In this document: one piece after another, positions 18,333 to 27,321 of the stretch
Layout: each line of letters opens with the position of its first letter
How positions within the stretch are numbered: the stretch's first letter is position 1
Assembly (NCBI RefSeq): GCF_000427465.1
Contig: NZ_KE386497.1
Span: 190,162-254,161 of the forward strand
Source: Sinorhizobium arboris LMG 14919
GTDB lineage: Bacteria > Pseudomonadota > Alphaproteobacteria > Rhizobiales > Rhizobiaceae
DNA length: 64,000 bases
Direction of reading: 5' to 3'
Program-made: the position numbers and the translations under genes
The notes under the pieces: generated by a model
Databases searched by the model: none
What the model saw: only the letters and a program-made list of their open reading frames with translations
Told to the model about the DNA's origin: nothing

Positions 18333-19046
18333 ATGGACAACTGCGTGACAAACCTCGAAGTATCGAATTACATCTGTTCGTTTTATGAAACAGCTCGCAA
18401 GGCGGGAATGCGTTTCAAGATGGGAGAAAACTTCGAAGAATATATTGCGATTACCAAAAACATAGTTGGGAAATCGCCCACTTTTCCGAACTTCCGGCCG
18501 GATTGTTCACAGCTTGAGCCTGGCCGTGCATTTTGGATTATCGGAGAAGATCAATCCGGCGAAGTAGCGCATGTTCAGGCACTTCGTGTAGACGACCTAT
18601 CGGCGATCAGCTTGACTGAACACCTCGAATCGTTGAAAGCCTCCTACGCGGATCCAAAGAGCCAAGCCGGATCAGGCTCCTCATGTGTTTGCCGTGCACC
18701 GACCGCTCGGAACATAACCGGTATGGTAGCTTACCATGGCGACGTGTGGCTACGAGAGGATTTTAGGAAACAGGGGTTACCTCGAATCTTTGCGAGCGTT
18801 GCATTTGGGCTGGCGTGGGCGAAATGGTCGCCCGATTTCATTTATGCCCTTGTCCCTACTTGGTCAATCGAAAAGGGAGTCGCCGATCAGTATGGTTATC
18901 TGCATAAAGAAGCACACGGGTCGGTTTTAAGTTTACCTGATTTAGGTATCGAAGATGACGATTGGCTGGTTTGGTTAACGAGACGCGAATTGTCCCAGCT
19001 CATTAAACAGATGGTGGCTGAGATGCTGGAGCCGGGCCTATCTTGA
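18333..19046 (+). CDS. GNAT-like protein of unknown substrate
   Basis: A 237-residue soluble protein and the only plus-strand intact gene of region 2. Residues about 130-190 look like a GNAT core: strand ITGMVAYHGDVWLRE, an R-K-Q-G-L-P acetyl-CoA-like loop (EDFRKQGLPRIFASVAFG), then a helix and DFIYALVP. The N-terminal half matches nothing I know. It is richer in A/T codons than its neighbours, a sign of separate origin. It could transfer an acyl group to the product of the cluster, or be an immunity or tailoring enzyme; all that is inference. Confidence 0.6.
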   Translation: MDNCVTNLEVSNYICSFYETARKAGMRFKMGENFEEYIAITKNIVGKSPTFPNFRPDCSQLEPGRAFWIIGEDQSGEVAHVQALRVDDLSAISLTEHLESLKASYADPKSQAGSGSSCVCRAPTARNITGMVAYHGDVWLREDFRKQGLPRIFASVAFGLAWAKWSPDFIYALVPTWSIEKGVADQYGYLHKEAHGSVLSLPDLGIEDDDWLVWLTRRELSQLIKQMVAEMLEPGLS

Positions 19047-19264
19047 TCGCCGTTTCGCTTTCAGTTGGACCTGGGTAGAACGTGATCCCAGATTCACATG
19101 ACGATACTGAGGTCAAGGGTTTCCCTAGGCATTGGCCGAAGCCAAGCCGGTCCACATACCAGGTTCTGGAAGCGGCGGAATTACTGTCTCACCATCTCCT
19201 GGATTTTGCTGCAATTGCCGGGGTGAGACCTCCTGCTGTTTGCTATTACTCAGTTTGCCGCTTC

Positions 19265-19690
19265 GCCTCAAGCTGCTTTCGCTGGCGATTCGGGCTCGTA
19301 GAAGGTGCTGTCCGAGAGGATAGCTCGCACGACCCAGGCATTCTTGTCGGCGATCGCGACAGCCGCGATATGTGGGATGCCGTCTTTGCCGCAGCTCACT
19401 GAGCCGTGGATTCGTGGATCGTGCTTGCCGGCTGGTTTGCCAAGTGCAGCGCGAGCGCCATGGATCATCAGTGTGCGCAGATAGCGATCGCCGCGTTTGC
19501 TGATGCCGAACAGGCGGGCTCGCCCTCCACTTGTTTCGGGACGAGGCCGAGCCAAGCTGCAAACTGACGTCCGTTAGCAGGTTCTATAGCCGACTGCGGC
19601 GATCAAGGCTGTTGCCGTCACGGAGCGGACGCTCTCGATCTTCCTAAGCCGCTGGCACTGCTCGCTTGTGCAGAAGATCTCCAGTATCCG
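19265..19690 (-). pseudogene. IS110-family transposase remnant (C-terminal part)
   Basis: Minus-strand pieces IESVRSVTATALIAAVG, SLARPRPETSGGRARLFGIS and KRGDRYLRTLMIHGARAAL are the C-terminal helix-hairpin region of an IS110/IS1111-type transposase. A stop and a frameshift interrupt it and the N-terminal catalytic part is gone. Confidence 0.75.
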
Positions 19691-19744
19691 CCGATCATGG
19701 ATCGCAATGCCATCGTCGAGTTTGGCCATTGCCTCCTTCAATTA

Positions 19745-20315
19745 CTTGGACTATTTCGCTGAGGCCGTCAGCGTCGTTCCCAAGCCAAAACTGCGGGATC
19801 GCAGATGGCCGTCGGCCCGAACGACGTCTGGGCCCCGGACTTAGTTCACGTCCGACTCGCCACCGGCAAGAAACTGCGGGTGCTCACGGTGGTGGACACC
19901 TGACCTCGTTACGTGCCGGTGCTCGATCCGTGCTACAGCTATCGCGGCGAGCATGTGGTGCAGACGCTGGAACGGGTGTGTCGGGAAGTTGGCTATCCGG
20001 AGACCATCCGCGTCCACCAAGGCAGGGAATTCGTCTCCCGCGACTCGATCTATGCGCCTACGCCAAAGGCGTCACCTTGGACTTCTCACGCCGGGGCAAG
20101 CCCACGGATAACGCCTTCATCGGTGCATTCAATGACCGCTTCCGAGCAGAATGCCTGAACCAGCACTGGTTCCTGACCATTGCGGATGCCCACGAAAAGA
20201 AGAAGGATTGGCGTAAATAATTAGATTCGGCCACGTGGTGCGACGGGAAAAACGTGCCGATTTCGCTGATCAATCTGGAAGCGCAATCAGCCCGCTGGGG
20301 CAGGGCTCATCCTCG
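19745..20315 (+). pseudogene. IS3-family transposase (OrfB) remnant
   Basis: Plus-strand frames give AVGPNDVWAPDLVHVRLATG, RVCREVGYPETIRVHQGREF, YAKGVTLDFSRRGKPTDNAF and FNDRFRAECLNQHWFLTIAD, then PISLINLEAQSARWG at the end: the DDE core and C-terminal part of an IS3-family integrase-type transposase. In-frame stops and frameshifts inactivate it. It ends immediately beside the 3' end of the JmjC gene. Confidence 0.8.
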
Positions 20316-21278
20316 TTAGCTTACATAGCTCAGGTACGGCCGGTACAAAGGAAACGTGATCGCTTCCGGTATGTTGCCGATAACCGCCAGCGCAGTGATG
20401 GCATTGTAAAAAAGAACCTCTTTTGGCATGGCCTTGTCTGACTGTGCTAGCGCATCTAACACGCTTCGGCTCGTATGAAAATCGATGTTGAAGGAAATCG
20501 AGGCCGATAAGCTGCGAACGTGGTGGAGCGTCCCCGGCGGCATATACAGGATGTCGCCAGCATTCACCGTGATTACGACGGGTGTCGCTCGCTTGTACTG
20601 CGGAAAGCGCGCATAGTCCGGTTGCTCGGGGTCCACATCGAACCAGCGCCAACCGCGGCGTCCGCAGTAGGTGGCTTGGCTAGGGGGGAGAATAGTGAAC
20701 CGCTTCGTACCGAAAATCTGGAAGAACACGTTGTGGCTAAGTAGCGTGTCGAAGTGGAGGGGCGTAACGGTTCCCTTTGGCCCCATAAAAAACTGCGAGT
20801 AGCGCCACCAATACCGACGATAGGATGGACTAATAAAGTTAACCGGGAAGGGCTGACAGTCCTCTGCCAAACTCTCCACTAAGCCCAGTAGGGGAATGTC
20901 ATGGCAGTATGGAGCCACTCTCGCGTTCGATGAAGAGACTTCATCCTCGCAACGTGGTGAGTCCATCACGAACCGGGCGTATTTTGCAAGCTCCCAAGGG
21001 GAGACTCTGATCTCGCTGCCGTCAAGCGTTTTGATGGGCACAGTAAGTGATCCGGCGACTTTTTCAAAGTACTCCGGCGACCAGCGCTGACACGCGCTCC
21101 AGGCGGCACAGCCGCCACGTAGAAGGACCGGCCGCATGGGATCTCGATAATTGGTCGCAAATTCCCAGTCAGATAGGTCTGTTACGGTAGGAACCGATGA
21201 CCAGCCCGAGTCTTGTAGCGGCGACGATGAGCGATCATCTAAGGATTGCGAGGATGTTACTGCTTCGAGTTCAACCAT
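20316..21278 (-). CDS. JmjC/cupin_8 family Fe(II)/2-oxoglutarate oxygenase
   Basis: About 320 residues with a double-stranded beta-helix core. Iron ligands: HxD in VTPLHFDTLLSHNVFFQIFG and the distal His in YMPPGTLHHVRSL. The segment GTKRFTILPPSQATY matches FIH/JmjC-type proteins of the cupin_8 group, which hydroxylate side chains of amino acids or peptides. Start chosen at ATG 21278, 8 bp after AGGAGG; the in-frame ATG ten codons upstream lacks a site. Lies on the same strand as the aminotransferase at 22349, 1.07 kb downstream of it. I infer a hydroxylation step on an amino-acid substrate. No own NifA-type site was seen. Confidence 0.85.
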   Translation of the reverse strand: MVELEAVTSSQSLDDRSSSPLQDSGWSSVPTVTDLSDWEFATNYRDPMRPVLLRGGCAAWSACQRWSPEYFEKVAGSLTVPIKTLDGSEIRVSPWELAKYARFVMDSPRCEDEVSSSNARVAPYCHDIPLLGLVESLAEDCQPFPVNFISPSYRRYWWRYSQFFMGPKGTVTPLHFDTLLSHNVFFQIFGTKRFTILPPSQATYCGRRGWRWFDVDPEQPDYARFPQYKRATPVVITVNAGDILYMPPGTLHHVRSLSASISFNIDFHTSRSVLDALAQSDKAMPKEVLFYNAITALAVIGNIPEAITFPLYRPYLSYVS

Positions 21279-22348
21279 TTTCGAACCTCCTTTCTTGCGT
21301 ACTACCATGAGCGACTCCCCACCGCGAGCGTAGCAAACAGACTAGCCGGCAGCAGCAGCGGCGCATTCGCTTCTAGAGCGTCGCGCCCAGTTTACTTGTG
21401 GAGCGGCGAGCTAAAGTTGGACTTGGCACTAGCGGTCCCAACCACGTCCCATCCGCATGGCTTCCTCGGCTCGCGGCAGCCGCAGCGGATGGTATCGAGT
21501 GCATCGAACTCTGAGGAGCTGGTAAATCGCACGACATCACAAATCTAGCGTGCACATCCAGTTTCCCTTTAGTTTCGACGGGCAGGATATTCCGGCATTA
21601 CCAGCCTCTCAACTATGAGCTTTGGTAGTTGTCGAAGTTCCGTCCGCCGGAGTAGTCTGCACCAAGTCAAGTTTAGAGAGTGATGGCGTCTGTGCTATCT
21701 CCTCTCAACCCAGCGGCAGCACGGTCAGCCTGCGACAACGGCTCTTGAGCGCACTGATGCTTTCGGCCCACAGCTCAAGCCCGCACCCGCGCCCACGGAG
21801 GAATTGAAAATCGATTCCGCGAGCTAGTAACCATTGCGCACATCAATTTGAACAGAATCATCACAGATCTGGGCTACGCGACAGTCGCATGCGCGCGCTT
21901 TAGGAGCTTCCATGCGGTCCTTCCTTGGAACGACGATGCGGAGTTGCGAGAGCGTCTCCCCAGGCTTACCATCAATGAACATCGAAGACCGCATGTCCTC
22001 CGCGGCGAGAGGTACTCGGCGCGCAACAAGAAGACGCGGCGCCCTATCGTACGCAAGGTTTTTCATTTGCCCGCGAAAGGGACGAAAGGAAGCAACGGGC
22101 ACCCGTACACCGATGCTGACGATCGTGTCGCCGATGCGCTGGTCAATCGATTTTGTCCACCACCATTTTGCTCACGGCCGCCGGTTCCGCATCTTCAACG
22201 TGATTGCCGGTATTACCAGGAAATGCTGCTGCGGTCGCAAAATACCTAGCCGCGGCACACGCCGAATCTGTCGGCGAACCCCGACACATGATGGTCGATG
22301 CGTTCGCCGGATCACGCTTGGCCGCCATGCACCGAGCCAACGGTTGCT
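21279..22348 (-). other. 1.07-kb gap with a probably decayed gene
   Basis: Between the aminotransferase and the JmjC gene the minus strand shows protein-like stretches in two frames: one ending SKMVVDKID (22143-22340) and one running TKSIDQRIGDTIVSIGVRVP through DGKPGETLSQLRIVVP to a stop at about 21824. The join near 22150 looks like a frameshift. I do not recognise the family. The rest (21279-21820) shows nothing. A lost cluster gene is possible. Confidence 0.35.
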
Positions 22349-23623
22349 TTAGACACTTTCGTGTACAGACTTTTGCAGAATGTCTAGACCACGTTGAAGC
22401 GTTCGCCCGTCAATCGTCAAAGGAGGAAGAAGCTTGATAACTTGGTCTTCTGCGCCACATCGCTCCACCAGAAGGCCATCTTCAAAGGCCTTACGGATGA
22501 TCATCTCGGCGAGCTTACTTGTGCCACAATCGAGCCCCAGCATCATGCCCCTTCCGCGGACAGAGAGCCTAAAAGCTCGGTTGGCTTGAGTCACCTGCCG
22601 AAGGCGCTCGCTCATGATGCGTCCTGTTTCCATGACACCCAGAGACAGCGCATCATTCATCCAATATTTCCGCAAAGCAGCGGCCCCCGTCACGAACGCA
22701 AGATTGTTGCCCCTGAAAGTCCCATTGTGTTCGCCCGGCCGCCAAACGTCTAGTTCGGGCTTCAGCAACAAAAGGGACAACGGCAGTCCACAGCCGCTTA
22801 AAGACTTCGATAAAAGAACAACGTCTGGCGACAAACCCGCAAACTCGAAACTGAAGAAATTGCCCGTTCGTCCGCAACCTGCCTGAATATCGTCAACAAT
22901 CAGGAGGATGCCGTACTCTCTGCAAAGCCGCTCAATTGACTGCAGCCAGTCTTTTCGGGCGGGGTTGATGCCCCCTTCAGCTTGCACGGTTTCCAGAATG
23001 ATTGCTGCCGGCAGATCGACACCACTGCTTGCATCAGCGAGCACCTTGTCCAGATACTCCGAAGAATCCTTATCGCCTCCCCAGTACCTATCGTAGGGCA
23101 TGAACACCACGCCGGCCGGAGGAAGGCCTGCCGCGTCCCGGTAGTATCGGTTACCGGTCACTGCAAGCGCGCCCAAGCTCACCCCATGAAAGCCGTTTGT
23201 GAATGAAATTATACCGTGCCGTCCGGTGGCCTTGCGTGCGAGTTTCAAAGCAGCTTCGACGGCGTTGGCGCCTGTGGGGCCCGGGAACTGAAATCTGTAT
23301 TTCAGACCGCGTGGATGCAGTATTATTGACTCAAAGCATTCCATAAAGTCCCTTTTGGCCGGCGTAGCCATGTCCAAGCCGTGTATTATTCCATTTGATC
23401 TCAGGTACTGCGTTGCTTCGTCGATGAAATGCGGATCGTTGTGGCCGTAGTTGAGGACGCCCGAGCCAGAGAGAAAATCGATAAACTCGCAGCCGTTCTC
23501 GTCGTGCAGAATGGCTCCTGCGGCTTTCGCGAACACAACGGGGAATGATCGCGAATAAAACCGCACGTTCGATTCAAGGCTCTCGAAGGCAGATAGTGAA
23601 TTGGACTTACTCTCGTTTGACAT
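22349..23623 (-). CDS. Class III aminotransferase, diaminobutyrate-2-oxoglutarate type (EctB-like)
   Basis: A 424-residue PLP enzyme. Motifs: GPTGANAVEAALKLARKATG, the cofactor Asp in LLIVDDIQAGCGRTG, and the Schiff-base lysine in VVLLSKSLSGCGLPLSLLLL. This pattern is that of L-2,4-diaminobutyrate aminotransferases, which make diaminobutyrate from aspartate semialdehyde for ectoine, siderophores and antibiotics. No ectA or ectC is present, so diaminobutyrate (or a relative) would be a building block of something else. GAGGAAATC precedes the ATG. Lies 525 bp downstream of luxR on the same strand, with a palindrome between. Resembles NGR234 y4qB from memory. Confidence 0.85.
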   Translation of the reverse strand: MSNESKSNSLSAFESLESNVRFYSRSFPVVFAKAAGAILHDENGCEFIDFLSGSGVLNYGHNDPHFIDEATQYLRSNGIIHGLDMATPAKRDFMECFESIILHPRGLKYRFQFPGPTGANAVEAALKLARKATGRHGIISFTNGFHGVSLGALAVTGNRYYRDAAGLPPAGVVFMPYDRYWGGDKDSSEYLDKVLADASSGVDLPAAIILETVQAEGGINPARKDWLQSIERLCREYGILLIVDDIQAGCGRTGNFFSFEFAGLSPDVVLLSKSLSGCGLPLSLLLLKPELDVWRPGEHNGTFRGNNLAFVTGAAALRKYWMNDALSLGVMETGRIMSERLRQVTQANRAFRLSVRGRGMMLGLDCGTSKLAEMIIRKAFEDGLLVERCGAEDQVIKLLPPLTIDGRTLQRGLDILQKSVHESV

Positions 23624-23699
23624 GATTTCCTCAACCAGACGGTGGCCTCACGGGAGTGAGCCCATACACTCTTGAACCCGGTGCCACGAAAATCCCCGG

Positions 23700-23716
23700 A
23701 TTGGCGCCACGCCAAT
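23700..23716. promoter_or_regulatory. Palindrome upstream of the EctB-like gene, possible operator
   Basis: ATTGGCGCCACGCCAAT is a perfect inverted repeat with 7-bp arms and a 3-bp centre, 77 bp upstream of the EctB-like start codon. LuxR-type regulators bind inverted repeats of about 18-20 bp, so it may be the target of the adjacent LuxR protein. This is inference from position and symmetry only. Confidence 0.4.
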
Positions 23717-24148
23717 GTCGAATCGGAACTCTCCGTGGCTCCGCGGTTTTACACGGCGACGTAGACCCACGCGCCTACCCAGGCTGGCAGTATCGTCGCT
23801 GGCACTTCTTCAGTATTCGCTGTTTGGCCCTCGTGCCTTTCGACATCCGATTTCAAACAATCTGAGTCGCACCACTTATTGCACACGCGAGACGGCATGT
23901 AGCCGCCATGCAGCCCAGATGCGGCTGCCACAATAAGACTTTGCGCCCCTTCAAGATCGGGTCCGAGCCGAGTTTGACGGTTTGCCACGACGCACGACCA
24001 CGGTGCAGAGGCCGCGAACTCTGAATGCAGGTTCGACAAGAGTAGCAGCGTAGCCGATGTTCGAATAACCCGTACTCTCCTTTGAGAGTGCGCGAGCCTG
24101 CCCAACTGAACAGGACCGAGGCTAAGCCCGACATTATTTGGTCGCTTC

Positions 24149-25135
24149 TTACAATTCAATGATTCCGAGGCTTATTGCTTTAATGGCTGCGACGGTTCTG
24201 CTCGAAGTACCTAACTTTCGCATGACGTTCTTAATGTGGAAGTTAACAGTATTTTCGGAAATCCGCATAATGATCCCTATATCCCACGACGATTTCCCTC
24301 TTGCCACCCACGATAAACATTCCTTTTCTCTTGAAGAAAGGGCAGGAATATCTTGGACGACGTTCAAATTCGCGACTTTCGCGACTCTCAGATGGAAGTG
24401 GGTCGCGGCAAGTAGTAAGTAGGTGATTGTTCTGTCTTGGAATTCACGCTCGCAATGCCGAGCAAAGCTCATGATCGCGCAGCTGCCGCTAGGACCACGC
24501 AATGGAACAGTAATGCCGGACCTCAAGCCAAACATTGCTGCCTCGTCAAACATGCGCCGCTCGTGTTCAGTGGTGCTTGCGTCACTGTACATGTCGCTCC
24601 ATCGAATTGGGCCAGCCCCCATTCGACTCTCCCTGATGATGGGGGCTATCCTGTCATAACCCATTTCGAGGCATCGCTCCTGCCAACCATCAGGATAATT
24701 CAGAATTTCCTCCGAGCCGCATCTCATTGGATTCAAAGCCTTCTGGTCGGTTGTAAGAGGACCATAGGCCATCCACGTGCAGCCAAATTTAAACGCAAAA
24801 GCCGACAAAAGGTCGAACAATTTTTTGGATTGGGCGACACCATCTGTCAGGTCGAGAAACCGGCCCAGCTCGACCGCAAATTTGTCCCTATCTGTGTTTG
24901 AAAAATGGATCGGTGTTCCCAAGGATATCTGATCGGATTCTCCGGTCGCCGGCCCGCGAACTCGAGGGAAATCGCAGTCATCGGCGAGCCTTCCACAGTC
25001 TCCGTTGAGTGACAAATCGCCCGCCATGTAGTCACCGGTGCACGACGCGGTGACCGATGAGGCACTGCGGCTATGCGCCGTCGACGGCCGGTATTGCAGG
25101 GCTCTCAATGCAGGTCGACGGAGATCTGACATCAT
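24149..25135 (-). CDS. LuxR-family regulator with divergent autoinducer-binding domain
   Basis: A 328-residue protein: an unusual N-terminal extension of about 70 residues, an autoinducer-binding domain (about 95-240) and a C-terminal GerE-type HTH (LSSREKECLSWVARGKSSWD and NTVNFHIKNVMRKLGTSSR). In TraR numbering Trp57, Pro71 and Trp85 are kept, but Tyr61 is Cys and Asp70 is Ala (in the block GWQERCLEMGYDRIAPII). Asp70 normally binds the amide of acyl-homoserine lactones, so another ligand is likely. No luxI-type synthase is in the window. The start follows AAGGAGG. A sigma-54 promoter and perfect NifA-type site lie upstream. Probably the local regulator of the cluster; from memory resembles NGR234 y4qH. 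Confidence 0.85.
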   Translation of the reverse strand: MMSDLRRPALRALQYRPSTAHSRSASSVTASCTGDYMAGDLSLNGDCGRLADDCDFPRVRGPATGESDQISLGTPIHFSNTDRDKFAVELGRFLDLTDGVAQSKKLFDLLSAFAFKFGCTWMAYGPLTTDQKALNPMRCGSEEILNYPDGWQERCLEMGYDRIAPIIRESRMGAGPIRWSDMYSDASTTEHERRMFDEAAMFGLRSGITVPLRGPSGSCAIMSFARHCEREFQDRTITYLLLAATHFHLRVAKVANLNVVQDIPALSSREKECLSWVARGKSSWDIGIIMRISENTVNFHIKNVMRKLGTSSRTVAAIKAISLGIIEL

Positions 25136-25201
25136 GCTCTCCTCCTTCGTCCGTTAAGTATGCACATCGTCGACAACTCCTGCCCCCGTAGCTAATGAGG
25201 A

Positions 25202-25218
25202 TTCAAAAGTCGTGCCAA
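25202..25218 (-). promoter_or_regulatory. Probable sigma-54 promoter of luxR
   Basis: Minus strand TTGGCACGACTTTTGAA: the -24 part TTGGCACG is perfect and spacing is right, but the -12 box is TTGA instead of TTGC. A perfect NifA-type site is centred 48 bp upstream. Predicted leader about 55-60 nt to the ATG at 25135. Confidence 0.55.
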
Positions 25219-25255
25219 CTTCGAAGAATGGGGCGTCGACGAGATCTATTTTGTT

Positions 25256-25271
25256 TGTCAGTTATTTGACA
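25256..25271. promoter_or_regulatory. NifA-type upstream activating sequence (TGT-N10-ACA)
   Basis: TGTCAGTTATTTGACA is a perfect TGT-N10-ACA element with extra dyad symmetry (TGTCA/TGACA), 48 bp upstream of the -24 element of the luxR promoter. Spacing is similar to that before the MFS gene. Confidence 0.7.
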
Positions 25272-25594
25272 CGATGCAGCCAGCACTCAGCCAGATACCG
25301 CTACGTCGTGGTTCGACAAACGCGACAGTAGTGTCCGTTGGGCGGTTGCCTGTGAGGCCATGCCTTTACGCATCGGTCAATTCCGTACCGAGGAAAGCCG
25401 TTCGGCAATCCCAATGCGGGAGCCGCAGCGTGTTTGCCTCGTCTGCAAATTAACGAGTGCTATTGGGCCGGTCATCTGCGCGATTGAGCGGCAAGCTTGC
25501 AGAACGGCCGGCCTGCCTGTCGTTGGCGCTAATCGCGCCCGTTCGTTATGCAGCATCACTTGGAACCTGCCGCCACGTACCAGGAGTCTCCACA

Positions 25595-25621
25595 AGGCGC
25601 CATCTTCACAAGAAGGCGCCT
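25595..25621. terminator. Strong hairpin downstream of the nucleotidyltransferase
   Basis: AGGCGCC (25595-25601) and GGCGCCT (25615-25621) pair perfectly, and the inner ATCTT/AAGAA pair extends the stem with one mismatch around a 3-nt loop. It sits 13 bp beyond the stop of the minus-strand nucleotidyltransferase. On the plus strand a T run follows 7 nt later; on the minus strand there is none. Likely a transcription end or mRNA-stabilising hairpin. Confidence 0.5.
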
Positions 25622-25633
25622 CGGCAGGTTTTT

Positions 25634-26410
25634 CTACTGGTTTTCAGTGCCATGCGGTGCGTTCAGCCGTAGTGGCTGATCGGAACTGGTCCTGAACGCG
25701 AAATTGGCCGCCGCGAGGTCAACGGCATCGTTCACCATTCTAACACGTTGAGGTTCGGCACACATGATGTGGATCGAGTGTGCATGAATACTCAATGCGG
25801 TTTCAAAGAATTCGAGATCGTCATGTGTGCGATGCCGGCGGTTTCGAGCAATGGTCCGAACGAAAGCAGGGTCAAATTTATAAACGCCAACTAGATTCGA
25901 ATCTGCAGAGGCGTGATTCTGACTTGGAGGGCGGTCCGGTAGGATTGCTGTAAGGCGCAGGCTATCGTTCGCTAGTACGCGCAGGGATCGTCTGCCTTGT
26001 GTTTTGCTGACTACGGCAATGTTGCGGTCTTGCGACCGCAATAGGCGCGCGACCAGCTCGAAGTCAATGACCACATTTTCGGTAAACAACAGAAACTCCC
26101 CTTTCATGTCGGCGATTTCCCTCGTCGTTGCTGCGTCCACGAGACGTCCGGCGTTCGGGCTGGGCAGAGCGCGCAGGCAGAGCTCCATTCCATCCAGCTC
26201 GTCACCGAAGTCGATGGCGATGTCGCCCAAAGTCCCCCGGGCCACGACTATCGTCCTCTGTACCCCAGCGTGTGCCAATTGAGATAATAGTCGTCGCAGA
26301 ACCGACGTACCGCCAACCACACCGAGGGCTGCTGAAAAGTGCCTTGTCAAAGTCGAGATCCTCTGCCGCGGGTCGGTGACAACAATCGCCAACCGCTGAA
26401 CTTCGCGCAT
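25634..26410 (-). CDS. Putative sugar-phosphate or CTP/GTP nucleotidyltransferase-like protein
   Basis: About 258 residues from ATG 26410. It has a glycosyltransferase-A-like layout: a strand [14 protein letters not shown], then [27 protein letters not shown] as in NTP transferases that start by choosing the base-binding loop, [19 protein letters not shown] in the position of the metal-binding DxD-type strand, and [13 protein letters not shown] later. The usual N-terminal LAAGxGxRL loop is not visible (reads [10 protein letters not shown]), so catalysis is uncertain. An in-frame extension to 26572 is IS66 end sequence and not part of the gene. Possible role: activating a head group in the cluster. 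The 5' end may have been changed by the IS66 insertion. Confidence 0.5.
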   Translation of the reverse strand: MREVQRLAIVVTDPRQRISTLTRHFSAALGVVGGTSVLRRLLSQLAHAGVQRTIVVARGTLGDIAIDFGDELDGMELCLRALPSPNAGRLVDAATTREIADMKGEFLLFTENVVIDFELVARLLRSQDRNIAVVSKTQGRRSLRVLANDSLRLTAILPDRPPSQNHASADSNLVGVYKFDPAFVRTIARNRRHRTHDDLEFFETALSIHAHSIHIMCAEPQRVRMVNDAVDLAAANFAFRTSSDQPLRLNAPHGTENQ

Positions 26411-26520
26411 CTTGTGGATCCTCGAACTGACAACGTTCTCAAGTTTAAACTGAGAGTCGGGCGCTTGATCCACTACTAGGTCAGACAGTTGATTGGTGGT
26501 AAGCGGCAAGCTGAGGCCGT

Positions 26521-26720
26521 TCAGCGGGCGTAATTCCATGGCAAGAGCGCGTCGATTTCGCTGTTTGGCCACCCATTGGCGATGCGCTCGAGGGTCTGGC
26601 TGAGCCAGGCAAGCGGATCGATATCGTTCATCTTCGCTGTCTGCAGCAGCGTCGCGATGGTTGCCCAGCCGCTGCCAGCGAACAGTGAGTTCTTTCTCCT
26701 ACGATCGGTCGAAGTCGAAA
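26521..26720 (-). pseudogene. IS66-family transposase 3'-end remnant
   Basis: Minus-strand peptide [51 protein letters not shown] then stop at 26521: the C terminus of an IS66 TnpC. Its terminal non-coding bases match those of the element ending at 3391. Confidence 0.8.
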
Positions 26721-26797
26721 TGACGTTGGCAGCGTAAGCGCTCGTGAGTGAAGCAGCGCGGTGCGGCATGCGCGACCCCTCCGGGATCAAGGCAAGG

Positions 26798-27321
26798 TTA
26801 TTCAGCGGTTTCAACTGCGGCCGGCTGCACCTCGACGGCAGCTTCCTCCTTCTTCCGCTTCTTCTCTCGGCCCTGTGTGGCCACGACCTGATCTGCAATG
26901 AAAATCACGTTCCCTGAACATCCATGGCGCTTGGCTGCACGGGGTATCGGTGCTTTTGAGCTTGTTTGGATCGAGGCTGTTCGAATGTCATGCTCATAGC
27001 TTGAATCAATCAGATTATGAGCAACATGGCCGAAAGACAGGGCGAAGTGCCTATCTCCGACCGGCAGGAAAACGAGGGCGCCTTTGTTTACTTGAGTAAG
27101 ATTTTTCTCAATGCCGAATAGAGTCTCCACCAGGGCGGTCGCGGTTCGCTATCGAGCACGAACAGTGTTGCACCTTCAGGCAGGGCGGGTGCGCCGACAT
27201 TGTCGGCGAGCACATGATCCTCGCGCAGGGCATTCGTTGCGTCGTATCCCTCCTTGAGAAGGTAAATTGAAAAGACCGGATCTTTGCCATGCTGCCCCCG
27301 ACGTGAAGTATACTGAAACAC
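26798..27321 (-). pseudogene. TIGR04141/DUF6119-type protein, frameshifted
   Basis: Two overlapping minus-strand frames form one protein: FSIYLLKEGYDATNALRED, LPEGATLFVLDSEPRPPWW, then after a frameshift near 27110 FGIEKNLTQVNKGALVFLPV and RHFALSFGHVAHNL. This is the N-terminal part of the sporadically distributed TIGR04141 family of unknown function, often found in mobile regions. The C-terminal several hundred residues are missing. Confidence 0.65.

Noticed and set aside
18318-18333. GG-N10-GC sigma-54-like pair just before the plus-strand GNAT-like gene
   Set aside because: It overlaps the start codon region and lacks the TGGCAC core.
22110-22175. Nod-box-like string (CAATCGATTTTGTCC with ATC and GATG upstream)
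   Set aside because: Spacing between the GATG and AATCGATTTT parts is about nine bases too short and no gene starts downstream on that strand.
22322-22345. Sequence resembling the shared sigma-54 promoter (CATGCACCGAGCCAACGG)
   Set aside because: The -24 element reads TTGGCTCG and the -12 position GG instead of GC, and it lies at the very end of the aminotransferase gene with nothing convincing behind it.
26411-26572. N-terminal extension of the nucleotidyltransferase
   Set aside because: It translates the terminal sequence of an IS66 element ([11 protein letters not shown] also seen at the element ending at 3391).
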